64,000 nucleotides of DNA from Shewanella sp. UCD-KL21 (GCF_001957135.1 NZ_MPHK01000005.1:184848-248847), one strand, 5' to 3'; positions 18,421 to 28,980 are shown, numbered from the stretch's first letter. The notes: generated from the letters alone by a model not told the origin. Made by a program: numbers and translations.

Positions 18421-19446
18421 TCAATCAATCGTTAGTGCGACAATCTTTAGGGGATGGTTATCATCAAATGACGGGAAGTCTTCATGGCAATGCAACCATT
18501 CAATTGAGCTGACACTGCGGCCTTGTTTTTCAACACAGCGCACTAAGCTGTTGAGCCAGGCTTGTCGTTCCACTTTGGCGACATTGTTACAGCACACTAT
18601 GGTGCCACCACTTTTTGTTGTTAGCATTGCAGGCTTAAATAAGCCTTGGTAATCATTAATCAGGTCAACGGTGCCAAATGGGCTTTTTGCAAAACGTGGC
18701 GGATCTAAAAATACCAAATCAAATTGAGTCGCAGCTAACTTCGGGTACTTAGGTAATTTTTGCCCGCGGCGCCCACCAACCTTAAGACCAGCTAATTGAC
18801 GCAGCGCAGGAAAGGCATCGCTTTGAATGAACTCACAAGTATCGGCCACCTCATTGAGCTCAGCATTCTTTTTACCCGCAGCCAAAGCAAATGATGAGAA
18901 ATCCACATTAACTGCCCGAGTTGCACCGCCTATGGCTGCTGCAGTGCCAATACCGCAAGTGTATGAAAATAGGTTTAGTACGGTTTTGCCTTGGCTATTG
19001 GCTCTGACATATTCTCTACCGATACGCATATCAAGGAACAATAACGGATCTTGGCCTTCATGGCGTAATTTTGAGGTGAACTTGATGCCATTTTCTTGGA
19101 TAACTTGCTCTGAGCAGGCAAAGTCATTGAAGTCATCTGGAAGATTATTTTCAATGCGTGAATTACGTTTAGCACGGTCATTGTAGATAATAGGTAACTC
19201 AAGATGTGCGTTAAGGATTTCGGTTATTTGCGTAAGTTGTTGCTCAGTTAAGGTCTGATGGAATGTTTGAATGAGCCACGCATTACCATAACGGTCAATA
19301 TTAAGCCCATTTTCGCCTTCAACTGTGCCATGAAATACCCGAAAACAATCGGTTTGTTGAAGCGCCGCTTGTTGAAAAAATTCAGCGCGTTGATTAATGG
19401 CGTGAGTAAGAGAAGACTGCAATGACATATTTGTGCTCGTTAGCAT
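18421..19446 (-). CDS. Class I SAM-dependent methyltransferase (RlmI/RlmK-like)
   Basis: 341 residues. An N-terminal region (FRVFHGTVEGENGLNIDRYG) resembles the substrate-recognition part of 23S rRNA cytosine/guanine methyltransferases. The Rossmann domain follows: VLNLFSYTCGIGTAAAIGGA (SAM-binding motif I), AVNVDFS (motif II) and FDLVFLDPPRFAKSPFG (motif IV). The DPPRF motif points to base methylation of RNA. Two starts are possible, at 19446 and 19428; neither has a good ribosome-binding site. It is a single gene with a strong terminator. Confidence 0.82.
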   Translation of the reverse strand: MLTSTNMSLQSSLTHAINQRAEFFQQAALQQTDCFRVFHGTVEGENGLNIDRYGNAWLIQTFHQTLTEQQLTQITEILNAHLELPIIYNDRAKRNSRIENNLPDDFNDFACSEQVIQENGIKFTSKLRHEGQDPLLFLDMRIGREYVRANSQGKTVLNLFSYTCGIGTAAAIGGATRAVNVDFSSFALAAGKKNAELNEVADTCEFIQSDAFPALRQLAGLKVGGRRGQKLPKYPKLAATQFDLVFLDPPRFAKSPFGTVDLINDYQGLFKPAMLTTKSGGTIVCCNNVAKVERQAWLNSLVRCVEKQGRSVSSIEWLHCHEDFPSFDDNHPLKIVALTID

Positions 19447-19869
19447 GAAAAGGCAAAAACAGATTATACCAAGCTTATAGCGGCTTGTCGGTATGTGTTA
19501 GAACTTGTAAGCGAGCTTTTATTGACTCCCCTCATTTTACTGTAGCCACAAGCACTGATAAGGCTCTTACAATTTACTATTTAAAAGTAACAAATTGTAG
19601 CCTAGCCCTCTGTTTTAATTGAATTTGGCGACTCGCCATAAGCAAATATGTTATCTTTCATCTGCTGTAAATACATGAAATTAATAAAAATAGGTTTTTA
19701 TATCGTGATTATTGAATTGGGCAGCAGATAATTCTCTATTGGCTTGTTCGCTCATCTATGTTGCCGTTAAATTCAGATTTTACCATGACGGTTATTGGCT
19801 TTAGTTATGCCAACTATTTTTATTCGATTTACTCATCCGACTCATTCAGTCTAAACAGACGAGGTTCAT
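19447..19869. other. Intergenic region between divergent genes
   Basis: About 420 bp between the methyltransferase and the broken GGDEF gene. Presumably it holds both promoters; no operator, hairpin or hidden reading frame could be supported. Confidence 0.4.
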
Positions 19870-21827
19870 TTGAATCATCTGCTGCGCCATCAATTATTAG
19901 CCGTATTGTTGCTGTTTTTTTGCGGTACTTTTGCGACCGCTGCAACTGCAGCAAAACCGCCGGTTTTCGATCTATTAGATGAGATCGCCAGCATTGAGCA
20001 CGGGCCGCAATTAACCGCGTTATACCTTGGAGCTGATAAAGACCCAGAAGGCACCTTAACGGCTTTAGAGCAACTAAAATCCCAAGGCGTTATCGATGAT
20101 AATGACTATTTTAAAACCATTTATTATCTGATCCTTTATAACGTTCAATTTGTACTGTCAGATGTTGAGGCGGCAGAAAAACCACTAAAACCTTATATCA
20201 ATTTGGCCTAGATAGCGGCCAAGACTGGATTGTGGCCGAAGGCCTAACCATTAAAGGCACCTTGGCGGCGAGAAAAAGCGAAGGTAAAAAAGCACTGCGA
20301 CTGATAGAGCAAGCAATTAGCTTAGCTGAACAACTGCATTATGACCGCTTATTGGCTCGTGCACTTAATATTCGAGGCATCATCCACTCGCGAAGTTTAG
20401 CCTATGAGTTGGCGATTGAGGATTATCAAAGAGCGATTAAACTGGCTGGAACCACCAATAATAGCGATTTTGTTTTTAAGTTATATTCAAATATATCCGT
20501 GCTTTACTCTATGGTGGAAGATTAGCCTAGCGCGATTGAATACAATAAAAAAGCCACTGAGCTATATCTTAACAGTGATAATGTCAGCTTTGAGTATTTA
20601 GTGGTTCTATACAGTAATGCTAGTAACAATATGCTAGAAATTAATGATATAGAGGCGGCGACTCAGTACAGTGAAAAAAGCATTGCCGTGGCGCGCGAGT
20701 CTAATAACAGCCAGCTTATTGTCAATGCACTAATGACCCAGACCCACTTGTTAATTGGTCAGCAACTCTTTGCTGAGGTTGAGCCGGTGGCAATGGAATG
20801 TGTTGAGATCGCAAAGCAGGTGCATGATCAATTACCTTATAACGAGTGCTTAATGGGTCTTGGCGAGGTCAGTTTATTTAAAGGTGATACCGCCACTGCT
20901 GGTGATTATGCTAACAATGCCATGGCCGGGCTTAAGGCCATTGATAACCAAGACTCTCTATTAAAGTCCTATGAATTATTGGCGCGAGTCTATCAAGCGC
21001 AGCAGCGATACCCCGAGGCCATTGAGCAATTAATCACTTATTATGAAGGCACCCAAAAGCTGCTTTTCAATCAGCGTGAAGAACAGCTATTTGCCTTAAA
21101 AGCCCAGTATGAAGGCCAACTTCAAGATGAAAAAATTGCCTTATTAACCGCCGAGAATGAGCTCAAGGCAGCCACCCTTGATAAAAAAGAGCTGCAAGAA
21201 AGTCTATGGTTGTTGGCTTTGGCTATTTTAGCTATTGGCTTAGTGCTGTTAATTAGACGTTACTTTTTAACTGAAAAGAACATCGATAGCCTGCGTTCAA
21301 CAAATAAAAGTTTGTATAAAGCTTCAAATAACGATCAACTCACAGGGCTACATAACCGCCGCTATATCGAACATTTTATTCATCATGAGCTAACGGCATT
21401 TCCAAATGCTTATTATTGTATGTTGATGATTGACTGCGATAACTTTAAAAAGGTCAACGATACTTATGGTCATGATATCGGTGATGTCGTGCTCACAGAA
21501 ATTGCCAAACGTTTGTCTGCTAGCATTCGTAAAGGCGATGTTTTAGTACGTTGGGGCGGTGAAGAGTTTATTATTTTATTGCAGATTGATGCAGCAGAGT
21601 CTATATCTCTGGAAGAAGTGTTAAGCCGCTATAACCAAGCGATTAGCACTGAAGCCATTAGCACGCCAGCTGCCAATTTGGCGCTGACAGTATCGATTGG
21701 CGCAAGCCAGCCCATTACTGCTAAAAGGCAGGTAGAAGAGTGGGATTCAATCTTAAAACTTGCCGATACCGCCTTATACCAAGCTAAACAAGCAGGACGC
21801 AATTGCGCGGTTATTGCGGAAAAATAG
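19870..21827 (+). pseudogene. TPR-GGDEF diguanylate cyclase gene, disrupted by a frameshift and an in-frame stop
   Basis: Three consecutive open segments make one protein. The first begins at a TTG (19870, GAGG 5 nt upstream) with a signal peptide and runs to a TAG at 20209-20211. The sequence continues in another frame from about 20208 (LDSGQDWIVAEG), consistent with loss of one base near GGCCTAG. That frame is interrupted by a TAG at 20523-20525 (SMVED, stop, PSAIEY) and then continues to 21827. The assembled product has TPR-like helical repeats, one membrane helix (LWLLALAILAIGLVLLI) and a GGDEF domain with an intact GGEEF active site and DALYQAKQAGRN-like ending (DTALYQAKQAG). Intact, it would make cyclic di-GMP. 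Sequencing error at both sites is possible but less likely than decay. Confidence 0.85.
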
Positions 21828-21828
21828 C

Positions 21829-22221
21829 TTATTCAGGCAAATGCACTTTAAAGGTTTTATCGGCGATAACTTTGCCGTTTAGCTCTAGGGTCATACGCCA
21901 GTTGCCGACTTTGTTGGCAATTGGCGCCCAGATACAGTCGCCAAGGTAAAATTTCCAATCGTTTTCTTTGATGTACACTTCACCATCGAAAGGCGCTCGA
22001 ATTTTGCCATTGGCATCGGGAATATCGGGGTGATAAATACAGTAACCTAACACTTGATTTTTGGCTTTGCGAATACGGGTGACAAAGCCAAATTCAATGT
22101 CTATTTCAGCAGGCACATGTACAGTGGCTTTTAAAAATCTTGGCAGTTCATCACTATCAGAATCCCATTGACTGAAAATCCCCGCTTGAATAATACTGAC
22201 ATCTGCTTTTAATTTACTCAT
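21829..22221 (-). CDS. DUF3859 family protein
   Basis: 130 residues, soluble, beta-rich. It resembles the DUF3859 family: AEIDIEFGFVTRIRKAK, CIYHPDIPD, FYLGDCIWAP and NWRMTLELNGKVIADK. Function is unknown. It starts 37 bp after aroQ on the same strand and is probably co-transcribed with it. Its stop is immediately adjacent to the convergent GGDEF pseudogene. Confidence 0.75.
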   Translation of the reverse strand: MSKLKADVSIIQAGIFSQWDSDSDELPRFLKATVHVPAEIDIEFGFVTRIRKAKNQVLGYCIYHPDIPDANGKIRAPFDGEVYIKENDWKFYLGDCIWAPIANKVGNWRMTLELNGKVIADKTFKVHLPE

Positions 22222-22258
22222 ATCTTGTTGATCTCTATAGCTAACGCGAGTCCTTTCT

Positions 22259-22702
22259 TTAATCCTTGCTCAGCTGGCTAATAGCGGCTTGCATTGCAAA
22301 CTCATAGCCCTGAATGCCTAAGCCGCAAATTACCCCGACCGCTTTATCTGATAAATAAGAATGATGTCTAAAAGGTTCACGGGCATGCACATTTGAAATA
22401 TGGACTTCAATAAACGGAATATTCACCCCAAGCAGTGCATCGCGTAGCGCCACGCTGGTGTGGGTAAAGGCGGCAGGATTGATCACAATAAACTTGGCAT
22501 CAGTGGCATGAATCGCATTGATAAGTGCATGTTCGGCATTAGACTGGATATGATCAAAGTCTAGTTCGGCACCATGGGCTTGAGACTGACACTTTGCCAC
22601 AATGGTGTCTAAGTTATCGCTGCCATAAAGGCCTGGCTCACGACGGCCTAATAAATTTAAATTAGGGCCATTCACTAATAAAATCTTGGCTTTGGGCGTC
22701 AT
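22259..22702 (-). CDS. aroQ: Type II 3-dehydroquinate dehydratase
   Basis: 147 residues. The ATG at 22702 was preferred to the one two codons earlier because AAGGA is then 6 nt away. Diagnostic motifs are [17 protein letters not shown] with the catalytic Tyr in [21 protein letters not shown], and [17 protein letters not shown] with the catalytic His. It dehydrates 3-dehydroquinate in the shikimate pathway as a dodecamer. In many gammaproteobacteria aroQ precedes accB-accC; here it is followed by DUF3859 instead. Confidence 0.95.
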   Translation of the reverse strand: MTPKAKILLVNGPNLNLLGRREPGLYGSDNLDTIVAKCQSQAHGAELDFDHIQSNAEHALINAIHATDAKFIVINPAAFTHTSVALRDALLGVNIPFIEVHISNVHAREPFRHHSYLSDKAVGVICGLGIQGYEFAMQAAISQLSKD

Positions 22703-22831
22703 GGTCATTCCTTAAAATTGCTACTGATGAGTATTGATAATACCGAATAAGGTTAATTTATCATGTAATTATTGCCATAAGTGGATAAATTTTCATGGCT
22801 TTACTGAGGCGAGTTTGAAAACGATTGCAGC

Positions 22832-23248
22832 TTAATAATCAGATTTGTTTTTTCGTAGCGCTTTAGTGGCGCCGCGCTGCTTTTTGGCATCGACTCTACG
22901 GCGTTGACTGCCTTTAGTCGCTTTAGTGGCAATACGTTTTTTTTGCACTATACCGACACTTTTTACTAGCTCAATAAACTGCTCTAACGCCAGCTGACGA
23001 TTAAAATCTTGGCTGCGGCTTTGTTGGCATTTTATGATCACCTTACCGCTCTTAGTAATGCGATGATCGGCTTTGGCCAATAGCTTTTGCTGATAAAACT
23101 CAGGTAAAGACGACTGACGTATATCAAAAATAATCTGCGCTGCAGTGGATACTTTATTAATGTGCTGGCCGCCTGCGCCACTTGAACGGATAAATTGCCA
23201 TTCAATTTCATTATCTTCGATGCTGACGCTGTTGGTTATCTTGATCAT
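22832..23248 (-). CDS. arfB: Alternative ribosome-rescue factor B (peptidyl-tRNA hydrolase ArfB)
   Basis: 138 residues, as in E. coli ArfB/YaeJ. The GGQ motif (SSGAGGQHINKVSTA) is present, and the C-terminal tail is rich in Lys and Arg (KKRIATKATKGSQRRRVDAK), which enters the empty mRNA channel of stalled ribosomes. It hydrolyses peptidyl-tRNA on ribosomes lacking a stop codon. It is transcribed alone. Confidence 0.93.
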   Translation of the reverse strand: MIKITNSVSIEDNEIEWQFIRSSGAGGQHINKVSTAAQIIFDIRQSSLPEFYQQKLLAKADHRITKSGKVIIKCQQSRSQDFNRQLALEQFIELVKSVGIVQKKRIATKATKGSQRRRVDAKKQRGATKALRKNKSDY

Positions 23249-23420
23249 TTTATGATTCTACTTTTTACCATTCACTTGGGTCTATTTAAGGACGCTGATC
23301 CGAGTTTATTGTTTGTTAGCACTTGAGTTTAACAAACTTTTGTTTAGTACTGCGGATAAGATTTGTTACTATCAATAATTATCTAAAAACTAGGCCACAT
23401 TGACCGTTTGGAGTTGCTTT

Positions 23421-23774
23421 ATGTTGTGCCAAATCCCCGATATCGCTAAAGGCGTTATTAGCTTATTCGTTAGTGGACGCTTATCTACTCAAGATTATCG
23501 CATTCAACTACAACCTTTAATTGCCCAATATCGCGAACAAACTGGTAAGGTTTTCTTATACATAGAGGCGGACGTGTTACTTGAAGGTTGGGACGTCAGC
23601 TCCTTGTCTGGGGGCGATAAAGTGCAATTACCGCATTTTGATGCGTTAGTATTTGTCGGTGGCCCTGATTGGGTTGGCAATGCGGTTAATTTACTGGGTC
23701 CTTTTATGCAAGGTGAGGTGGCTTGGTTTCCATTAGAGCAAAAACAACAAGCCATAGCCTGGCTACAACAATAA
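23421..23774 (+). CDS. SpoIIAA-like STAS/SEC14 family protein
   Basis: 117 residues. The ATG at 23421 has GGAG 7 nt upstream and is preferred to an upstream in-frame TTG at 23400. The pattern GVISLFVSGRLSTQDYR, FLYIEAD, FDALVFVGG and a final WLQQ helix matches the SpoIIAA-like domain (PF11964) of about 120 residues. Function is unknown; members are cytoplasmic and resemble anti-sigma antagonist folds without the phosphorylated Ser. Confidence 0.78.
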   Translation: MLCQIPDIAKGVISLFVSGRLSTQDYRIQLQPLIAQYREQTGKVFLYIEADVLLEGWDVSSLSGGDKVQLPHFDALVFVGGPDWVGNAVNLLGPFMQGEVAWFPLEQKQQAIAWLQQ

Positions 23775-23808
23775 TTTATTTGATTAACCATTCAGGGAAT
23801 TAGAAAGT

Positions 23809-23994
23809 ATGTCATTGATTAAGTCATCTTCAAAAATAGCGGCAGTATTAAGCGCAGGTTTATTAATTATCGGCTTGAGCGCCTGCTCACCAGAAGTGGG
23901 CAGTGAGGCGTGGTGTAAGCAAATGAAAGAAAAGCCTAGCGGTGATTGGACTGCTAATGAAGCGGCCGATTATGCCAAGCATTGTGTATTTTAA
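23809..23994 (+). CDS. DUF3012 family small lipoprotein
   Basis: 61 residues. A lipoprotein signal ends in LSAC (Cys26), followed by the DUF3012 core: GSEAWCKQMKEKPSGDWTAN and EAADYAKHCVF. Two Cys in the mature part may form a disulfide. It starts 35 bp after the SpoIIAA-like gene and may be co-transcribed. Function is unknown. Confidence 0.85.
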   Translation: MSLIKSSSKIAAVLSAGLLIIGLSACSPEVGSEAWCKQMKEKPSGDWTANEAADYAKHCVF

Positions 23995-24369
23995 GTTGAG
24001 ACTTAAGTCGCTTTAGCGATAGATAGCGTTAGCAGGTAGATAATTTTAAAATACACTTGCTATGCTATCTAGTTTTATTAATTTTCTATTTGTCGCGTTT
24101 TTTAATTGCCTGCAGGTAAGCACAAGTATGCTCGTTACCCCCCTAAAATAGCGCTGCTAAAAAGGCATTTACATAATACTTTTGGCTCTATGGTCGCTCG
24201 TCTTTGATTTTTCCTCTGGTTCCTTATCGTAACCCACATGATACATTTATCTACTTGATATCTGAGTATTAGGGTTTCATGGAATACAACTGTCAGATGT
24301 TGCTTATTTGTTACTTTAGCTTGGGCAGGGTAAAATATGATTTGATAATCTATTTCGCTAAGGGAAATA
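23995..24369. other. Intergenic region
   Basis: About 375 bp without a supported gene, RNA or terminator. The downstream lipoprotein gene has AAGGGAAATA just before its ATG. Confidence 0.4.
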
Positions 24370-24954
24370 ATGAAAAAAGTAATTATGCTAGCGTCATTGG
24401 TCGCACTTTGTGGTTGTAGTGTTGATGACTCTCAAGAAGTGGAAATTAACACCGGCATTAACAAGGCTACAAATAAGAGTCTCAACAAGGAAAGTGAAGT
24501 AAGCTCTGCGACGTTACATGCTGTTGATGCAGTAAAACTGACTGAATCCTCGACTGCTAATACTCAAACTGAAAAACAAAAAAAGCTCGCTGGTTTAGCT
24601 AAAACTCAAACTTTAGTGAACGATGAGACATCTCAGTATTCTGTGGCAATCAACAACCAAAAATTTATTACTGATAATGTCATTATTAAATCGGGTCAGT
24701 CACTGTTTAATGTGCAAATGAATGACTACGGCGTTGCTAAAGGCTCTTTTGTTATAATCTCAAAGGTTGCTCCACAGTGGCTGGATACTGACTTTGATAT
24801 AGATAAAATAGCCGAAGAAACCTATCGACTTGAAACTCATTCTGCAGATGTTGATTTGTATGTTTGGTACCAAAAGTTATCTAAAGATGTTCGTTTTAGT
24901 GTCGTTGAGTTAGAGGTGGACTATAGCGGAAAAATTCATGTTCCCGAGTTTTAA
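24370..24954 (+). CDS. Hypothetical lipoprotein
   Basis: 194 residues, not recognised. A lipobox (LCGC, Cys at residue 16) follows a short signal peptide. Residues about 20-85 are an Asn/Lys/Thr/Ser-rich linker; the C-terminal 110 residues look folded and beta-rich (SVAINNQKFITDNVIIKSG, VDLYVWYQKL). Asp2-type inner-membrane retention cannot be claimed: the residues after Cys are SVDD. A terminator follows. No neighbour suggests a role. Confidence 0.7.
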   Translation: MKKVIMLASLVALCGCSVDDSQEVEINTGINKATNKSLNKESEVSSATLHAVDAVKLTESSTANTQTEKQKKLAGLAKTQTLVNDETSQYSVAINNQKFITDNVIIKSGQSLFNVQMNDYGVAKGSFVIISKVAPQWLDTDFDIDKIAEETYRLETHSADVDLYVWYQKLSKDVRFSVVELEVDYSGKIHVPEF

Positions 24955-24993
24955 ATGTGATCATTAAATAAGCCTTAAAATCAGTTTTTTAAA

Positions 24994-25026
24994 TAAAAAA
25001 AGCCACAACAAATTGTTGTGGCTTTT
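24994..25026. terminator. Bidirectional terminator
   Basis: AAAAAAAGCCACAACA / TTGTTGTGGCTTTT between the lipoprotein gene and the convergent M36 protease gene; T-runs on both strands. Confidence 0.85.
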
Positions 25027-25041
25027 CGCGTTTATTAATCC

Positions 25042-28000
25042 TTATTTACGGCGACGAAGCGCTGCAAATGGTAATAATATCAAGCCTAACCAACCCATAG
25101 AGCCACCACCAGGTGATTTAGCTTTTTTAGGTTCAACCACAACTGGAATGTCCTTCACCGACACTGAAATAGGTGTAACAACATCAGTCACGCCATCACT
25201 GACCGTTAAGGTAAACTCTAACATTTCAGAGGTAGTATCAATTAGAGGGGCAGTAAAGCTTAATTCTGCAGTAGCTTCACCGGTGAATGTTACCGCGGTG
25301 CCAGAGGTTTGCTCCCACATATAAGTTAATACGTCAGCAGCATTTGCATCAACAGCGGTAGCGCTTAAGCTAACGGCTTCACCTTCTTGAACTTCTGTAG
25401 CATTAGCTTCAATAGATACTATTGGCTGTCGGTTTTCACAAGCGAAAGTGTCACCAGCAACCACATCTGAGAAAATGCTCGTTTGGATATTGCTAAAGGT
25501 TATGTCATCAATATACCAACCTGCAGCAAACCCAGAAAATGGGTCTGGGACAAAGGCGGAGTCTGTCGCAACGCGAAATCTAAATTGTACTTGGTTACCG
25601 TTTAGTGATTCACCAAAGTTAATGGTTTCAAAGCCATAGTTTATACCTGAGTACATGTCACGGTCAGCAATAGCGGCTTCAGTGAAGTCAAGTCCGGTAT
25701 CCGTATAGCCGTCACCTTCAAAAGTTGCGCCAGCTTCAGTAACATCTATCCAGTCAGCGCCATTGATACTGACTTCAACTACAGCGCCGTCATAACCTTC
25801 TTCTAAGTTATACAAATGCCAGAAGCTAATAGTGTAGTCCCCTGCGAAACCCACTGTCATTGGGCGAGTTTCATAGGCGACATCTGAGATAAAGCTATTA
25901 CCTGTCGCAGAGATGAGCCCATCGAATTCATCCCATTGATCTAAGCCGAAAGTGCCGCTAGCCATATCGCCACCAGCCATAATGTTTTCGCTAAAGTCAT
26001 TCAGTCTAGAAAGCGTGTTTAGATCTTCGTACTGTTCTGTACCAGTTAGCTCACGTGTTTCAAAATCCACGTTAACGATTGTTGAGAGCATGTATTCATC
26101 AGCTTCTGCACCTTCGGCAACATCAGGTACAAATTTCAGCACTAGCTCTTCGCCTGTTCCTGCAGCATCTAAAGTAAACTCTAGAGGTGCACTGGTTGCA
26201 GAGCCAAATAGTGCTATATCATCAAAGCTAATGACGCCCTCGTTGGCGAATGTGACTGTATGATCACTTTCAACAATAACTTGCCCTGTGAGGCCAGTTA
26301 ATGCTTCAGTACCATTATTCTCAATGGTGAAACTAATTGTACCTGTTTCACCTTTATCAAGAATGTTATCGCTTGAACAATAACCTGATATCAGACCTTC
26401 GTAGTTAGCATTTAGGTCATGTTCACTTACTGAATAAGTGGCTAACTCAGTTTCATATGACTCAACAACGCCTGCGTGGTCTATAGAAAAACGACTTGGT
26501 GATTTCGCACCGACTCCCATCCCGCGTCTAGCGAAAGCGCTTAAGATAACTTTATAATCTTCAACGTCATTGGCATAGGCTGCAGCAAGCAGAGCATCAC
26601 GACCTTCTGTAAAGGTTGGCGCCATTGGCATCATTTTATAACTGGCAACTAAGTAGTCTTTCATTAGGCTCTTAGCTTCGTCAAAGGTATGACGCTCATC
26701 ATTGACTAAGTCTACGAATGAATCCCATAACATCGCAGCGTACACAGAGCCTGAACCATGGACTTGAGGGTTTCTTTCAACATAAGCAAATGTCGATGGG
26801 TTAATTTCCATATTGGTTGAGTAAGGGAACTCTCGGATACCGCTTACAAAGCTCGCTACATAAGTGGTATCACCGTAGGCGCCGGCATAATCTTCGTTAC
26901 CAGCGACTAAATTGTCAGTAGCATCTGAACCAAATAATAGTGCGTGGAAGTCACCGAACCCTTCACCCATTGAGCGTGCTTGGTTACTGCTTAAACCTGA
27001 ACCATTACCGACCAAGCGGTTACTAATATAGTGACCCCATTCATGGGCAACAATTGCATTATCCCAAGAACTATCTTTAAAGTTACGTGTTAGGTCATTT
27101 TTGAACATTTCAATAGATACTGTTTCATTTGCATCTAGTAGCGCATAAATAGCAGCGCCGTCACTAAAGTTAATACCCAGGTTTGGAATTGTTACTGTAT
27201 CGTCTGCACCGCCCATTGGTGCAGGTGTCCCATCGTCAGTGTTATTCGCGATTAAAACTGCGATTGCACCTGCATCTTGGGCATTTTTAACTTTCACGGT
27301 GAAGTTACATGCGCCGCGGTCAATAATGGCAATTTTACCGGCAATATCTGCGCCATTAACCGTGGCTTCACAGCCATCTCTGATTGGGTCAACACCATCT
27401 TCAATACGAACCAAGTCGCCTGAAATCTCATAAACCTCAGCACCAAAACTTGAAAATTGAACAATGTCTAATAAACCTAATGCAGCATGAGAAGTGATTG
27501 TTAAACCATAATCAACGCCATTTTCAGCTTGAGTGGTTTCCCATAAGTACATCTGCATGCGAGGTGAGGCGCCATCGGCTGGAGTCGACATGTTGGCATT
27601 ATTAAATCCAGAGTTGTCTTGGACTTCAACATTTAATGGATCGCCTTCAACACCACCACGGTCGTAGTTAAGAGCTTGGGCATTACCTGCAGCTTCATCA
27701 AAACCATGATCATAAAAATCATTATGTAAGTAGTTGTTCATATAGAACAGATTGACAATAGCCGCTTTGCGGTTGTTTATGGAGTATTCAGGCTCGTTAA
27801 TATCATATACATAATCAAACGTGCTAGTGCTGGTGGTTTCAGCTTGGTAGTCACCATTGGTGAAGCCTTGAGGAGCAACGGCATCAACATAGGCATTGAC
27901 ATTGTTACCTGACGTTGTTGTTGCATCATCTGCTAACCAAGGATCCATAGTGCTAATTGGACCATGGCTTATGCCTACCAATGGCGCATCTAAATAGGGT

Positions 28001-28980
28001 GCTGTTAGATAAGCATCAACATCACTGCCTTCTGGCGCAGGCATTACGTTACCGTGGGGGCTATCCCAAGGCTTGCCATCTTCATCGGCGTAGATTCGGT
28101 AGTCAAACTCTGCAGCATGGCTGGTTAGATTTTGCTTAAATAGAATTTCACCCGTTTTAGCTGAAATGACGTAGCTGAAATACTCTGAATCGCGGGTATC
28201 CAATGAACCTGTTTCAATTTCAACATAGTGGGCTGCTACTAACTTGTTTTTATGTTCAAAAAATACTTTTTTAGCGCGAGGCTCTCCCACCAACACTTTA
28301 TCATTAGCGGTGTTGGTAACAGCAAATGTTTCATACTGTCCATTAGAAGAACTAGCAGCAAGTGCAATTGAGTCACTGTTGCCACCCATGGCTTTAAATA
28401 CTGAAGAAACTGAGTTGGCTGCATCACCAAATGCGGACTCAACATCCTTTAAAATAGAAGCCGCAGACTTAGTGTTAGCGGAAGAGCTAAAGTAGCCAGA
28501 AGATGCAACAAGGTTCAACTCTCTGTCCATCAAGATATTAAATTCACTGTTAAATACTTCTACACCGGCAATTTCTTGCTTATATTTGGCAATAATCGGG
28601 CCTCGACCCACATCATGAGTCTTGGATAGAACCGCTTGAGCCAGCCCTCTTTTAGCTGATGAGATACCAGTTAATTGAGCCAGATAAAAATCGGCGGCAT
28701 AAGCTGTTTTGTTGGCTGTTTTTAGGGCGCCTAAGTTTGGTGTTGACTGATTTTTGCTTGCCCACTGGAATGTAGTTTTACCTAGCTGAGGATCAAATTG
28801 ATTTTTCATACCGCTTACGGTCGCGACATTTTCAATTTTATTATTTTTTTTAATCAGTTGAGCTTCATTAAATGATTTATAAGTTGGTGCCTCGTTAAAT
28901 TCAGTGCTTAAAGCACTAAATGACATACTTGAAAGAGTGGTGCCAATGATTGTGGCAATTGCTGTTTTTTTAAAGTTCAT
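25042..28980 (-). CDS. Secreted M36 (fungalysin-type) metalloprotease with GlyGly-CTERM tail
   Basis: 1312 residues. A signal peptide is followed by an FTP-like propeptide (to about 280). The catalytic domain has the zinc motif VAHEWGHYIS (HEXXH) and the third ligand in GEGFGDFHALLFG. A PA domain is inserted before it (CEATVNGADIAGKIAIIDRG). Beta-sandwich, lectin-like and REJ/PKD-like domains fill the C-terminal half. The last 22 residues are a GlyGly-CTERM sorting signal: a Gly-rich stretch, one hydrophobic helix and RRRK. Such tails are cleaved by rhombosortase and the proteins leave by type II secretion. It therefore acts as an extracellular or surface peptidase. GGATGAGAC lies before the ATG. 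Confidence 0.92.
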   Translation of the reverse strand: MNFKKTAIATIIGTTLSSMSFSALSTEFNEAPTYKSFNEAQLIKKNNKIENVATVSGMKNQFDPQLGKTTFQWASKNQSTPNLGALKTANKTAYAADFYLAQLTGISSAKRGLAQAVLSKTHDVGRGPIIAKYKQEIAGVEVFNSEFNILMDRELNLVASSGYFSSSANTKSAASILKDVESAFGDAANSVSSVFKAMGGNSDSIALAASSSNGQYETFAVTNTANDKVLVGEPRAKKVFFEHKNKLVAAHYVEIETGSLDTRDSEYFSYVISAKTGEILFKQNLTSHAAEFDYRIYADEDGKPWDSPHGNVMPAPEGSDVDAYLTAPYLDAPLVGISHGPISTMDPWLADDATTTSGNNVNAYVDAVAPQGFTNGDYQAETTSTSTFDYVYDINEPEYSINNRKAAIVNLFYMNNYLHNDFYDHGFDEAAGNAQALNYDRGGVEGDPLNVEVQDNSGFNNANMSTPADGASPRMQMYLWETTQAENGVDYGLTITSHAALGLLDIVQFSSFGAEVYEISGDLVRIEDGVDPIRDGCEATVNGADIAGKIAIIDRGACNFTVKVKNAQDAGAIAVLIANNTDDGTPAPMGGADDTVTIPNLGINFSDGAAIYALLDANETVSIEMFKNDLTRNFKDSSWDNAIVAHEWGHYISNRLVGNGSGLSSNQARSMGEGFGDFHALLFGSDATDNLVAGNEDYAGAYGDTTYVASFVSGIREFPYSTNMEINPSTFAYVERNPQVHGSGSVYAAMLWDSFVDLVNDERHTFDEAKSLMKDYLVASYKMMPMAPTFTEGRDALLAAAYANDVEDYKVILSAFARRGMGVGAKSPSRFSIDHAGVVESYETELATYSVSEHDLNANYEGLISGYCSSDNILDKGETGTISFTIENNGTEALTGLTGQVIVESDHTVTFANEGVISFDDIALFGSATSAPLEFTLDAAGTGEELVLKFVPDVAEGAEADEYMLSTIVNVDFETRELTGTEQYEDLNTLSRLNDFSENIMAGGDMASGTFGLDQWDEFDGLISATGNSFISDVAYETRPMTVGFAGDYTISFWHLYNLEEGYDGAVVEVSINGADWIDVTEAGATFEGDGYTDTGLDFTEAAIADRDMYSGINYGFETINFGESLNGNQVQFRFRVATDSAFVPDPFSGFAAGWYIDDITFSNIQTSIFSDVVAGDTFACENRQPIVSIEANATEVQEGEAVSLSATAVDANAADVLTYMWEQTSGTAVTFTGEATAELSFTAPLIDTTSEMLEFTLTVSDGVTDVVTPISVSVKDIPVVVEPKKAKSPGGGSMGWLGLILLPFAALRRRK

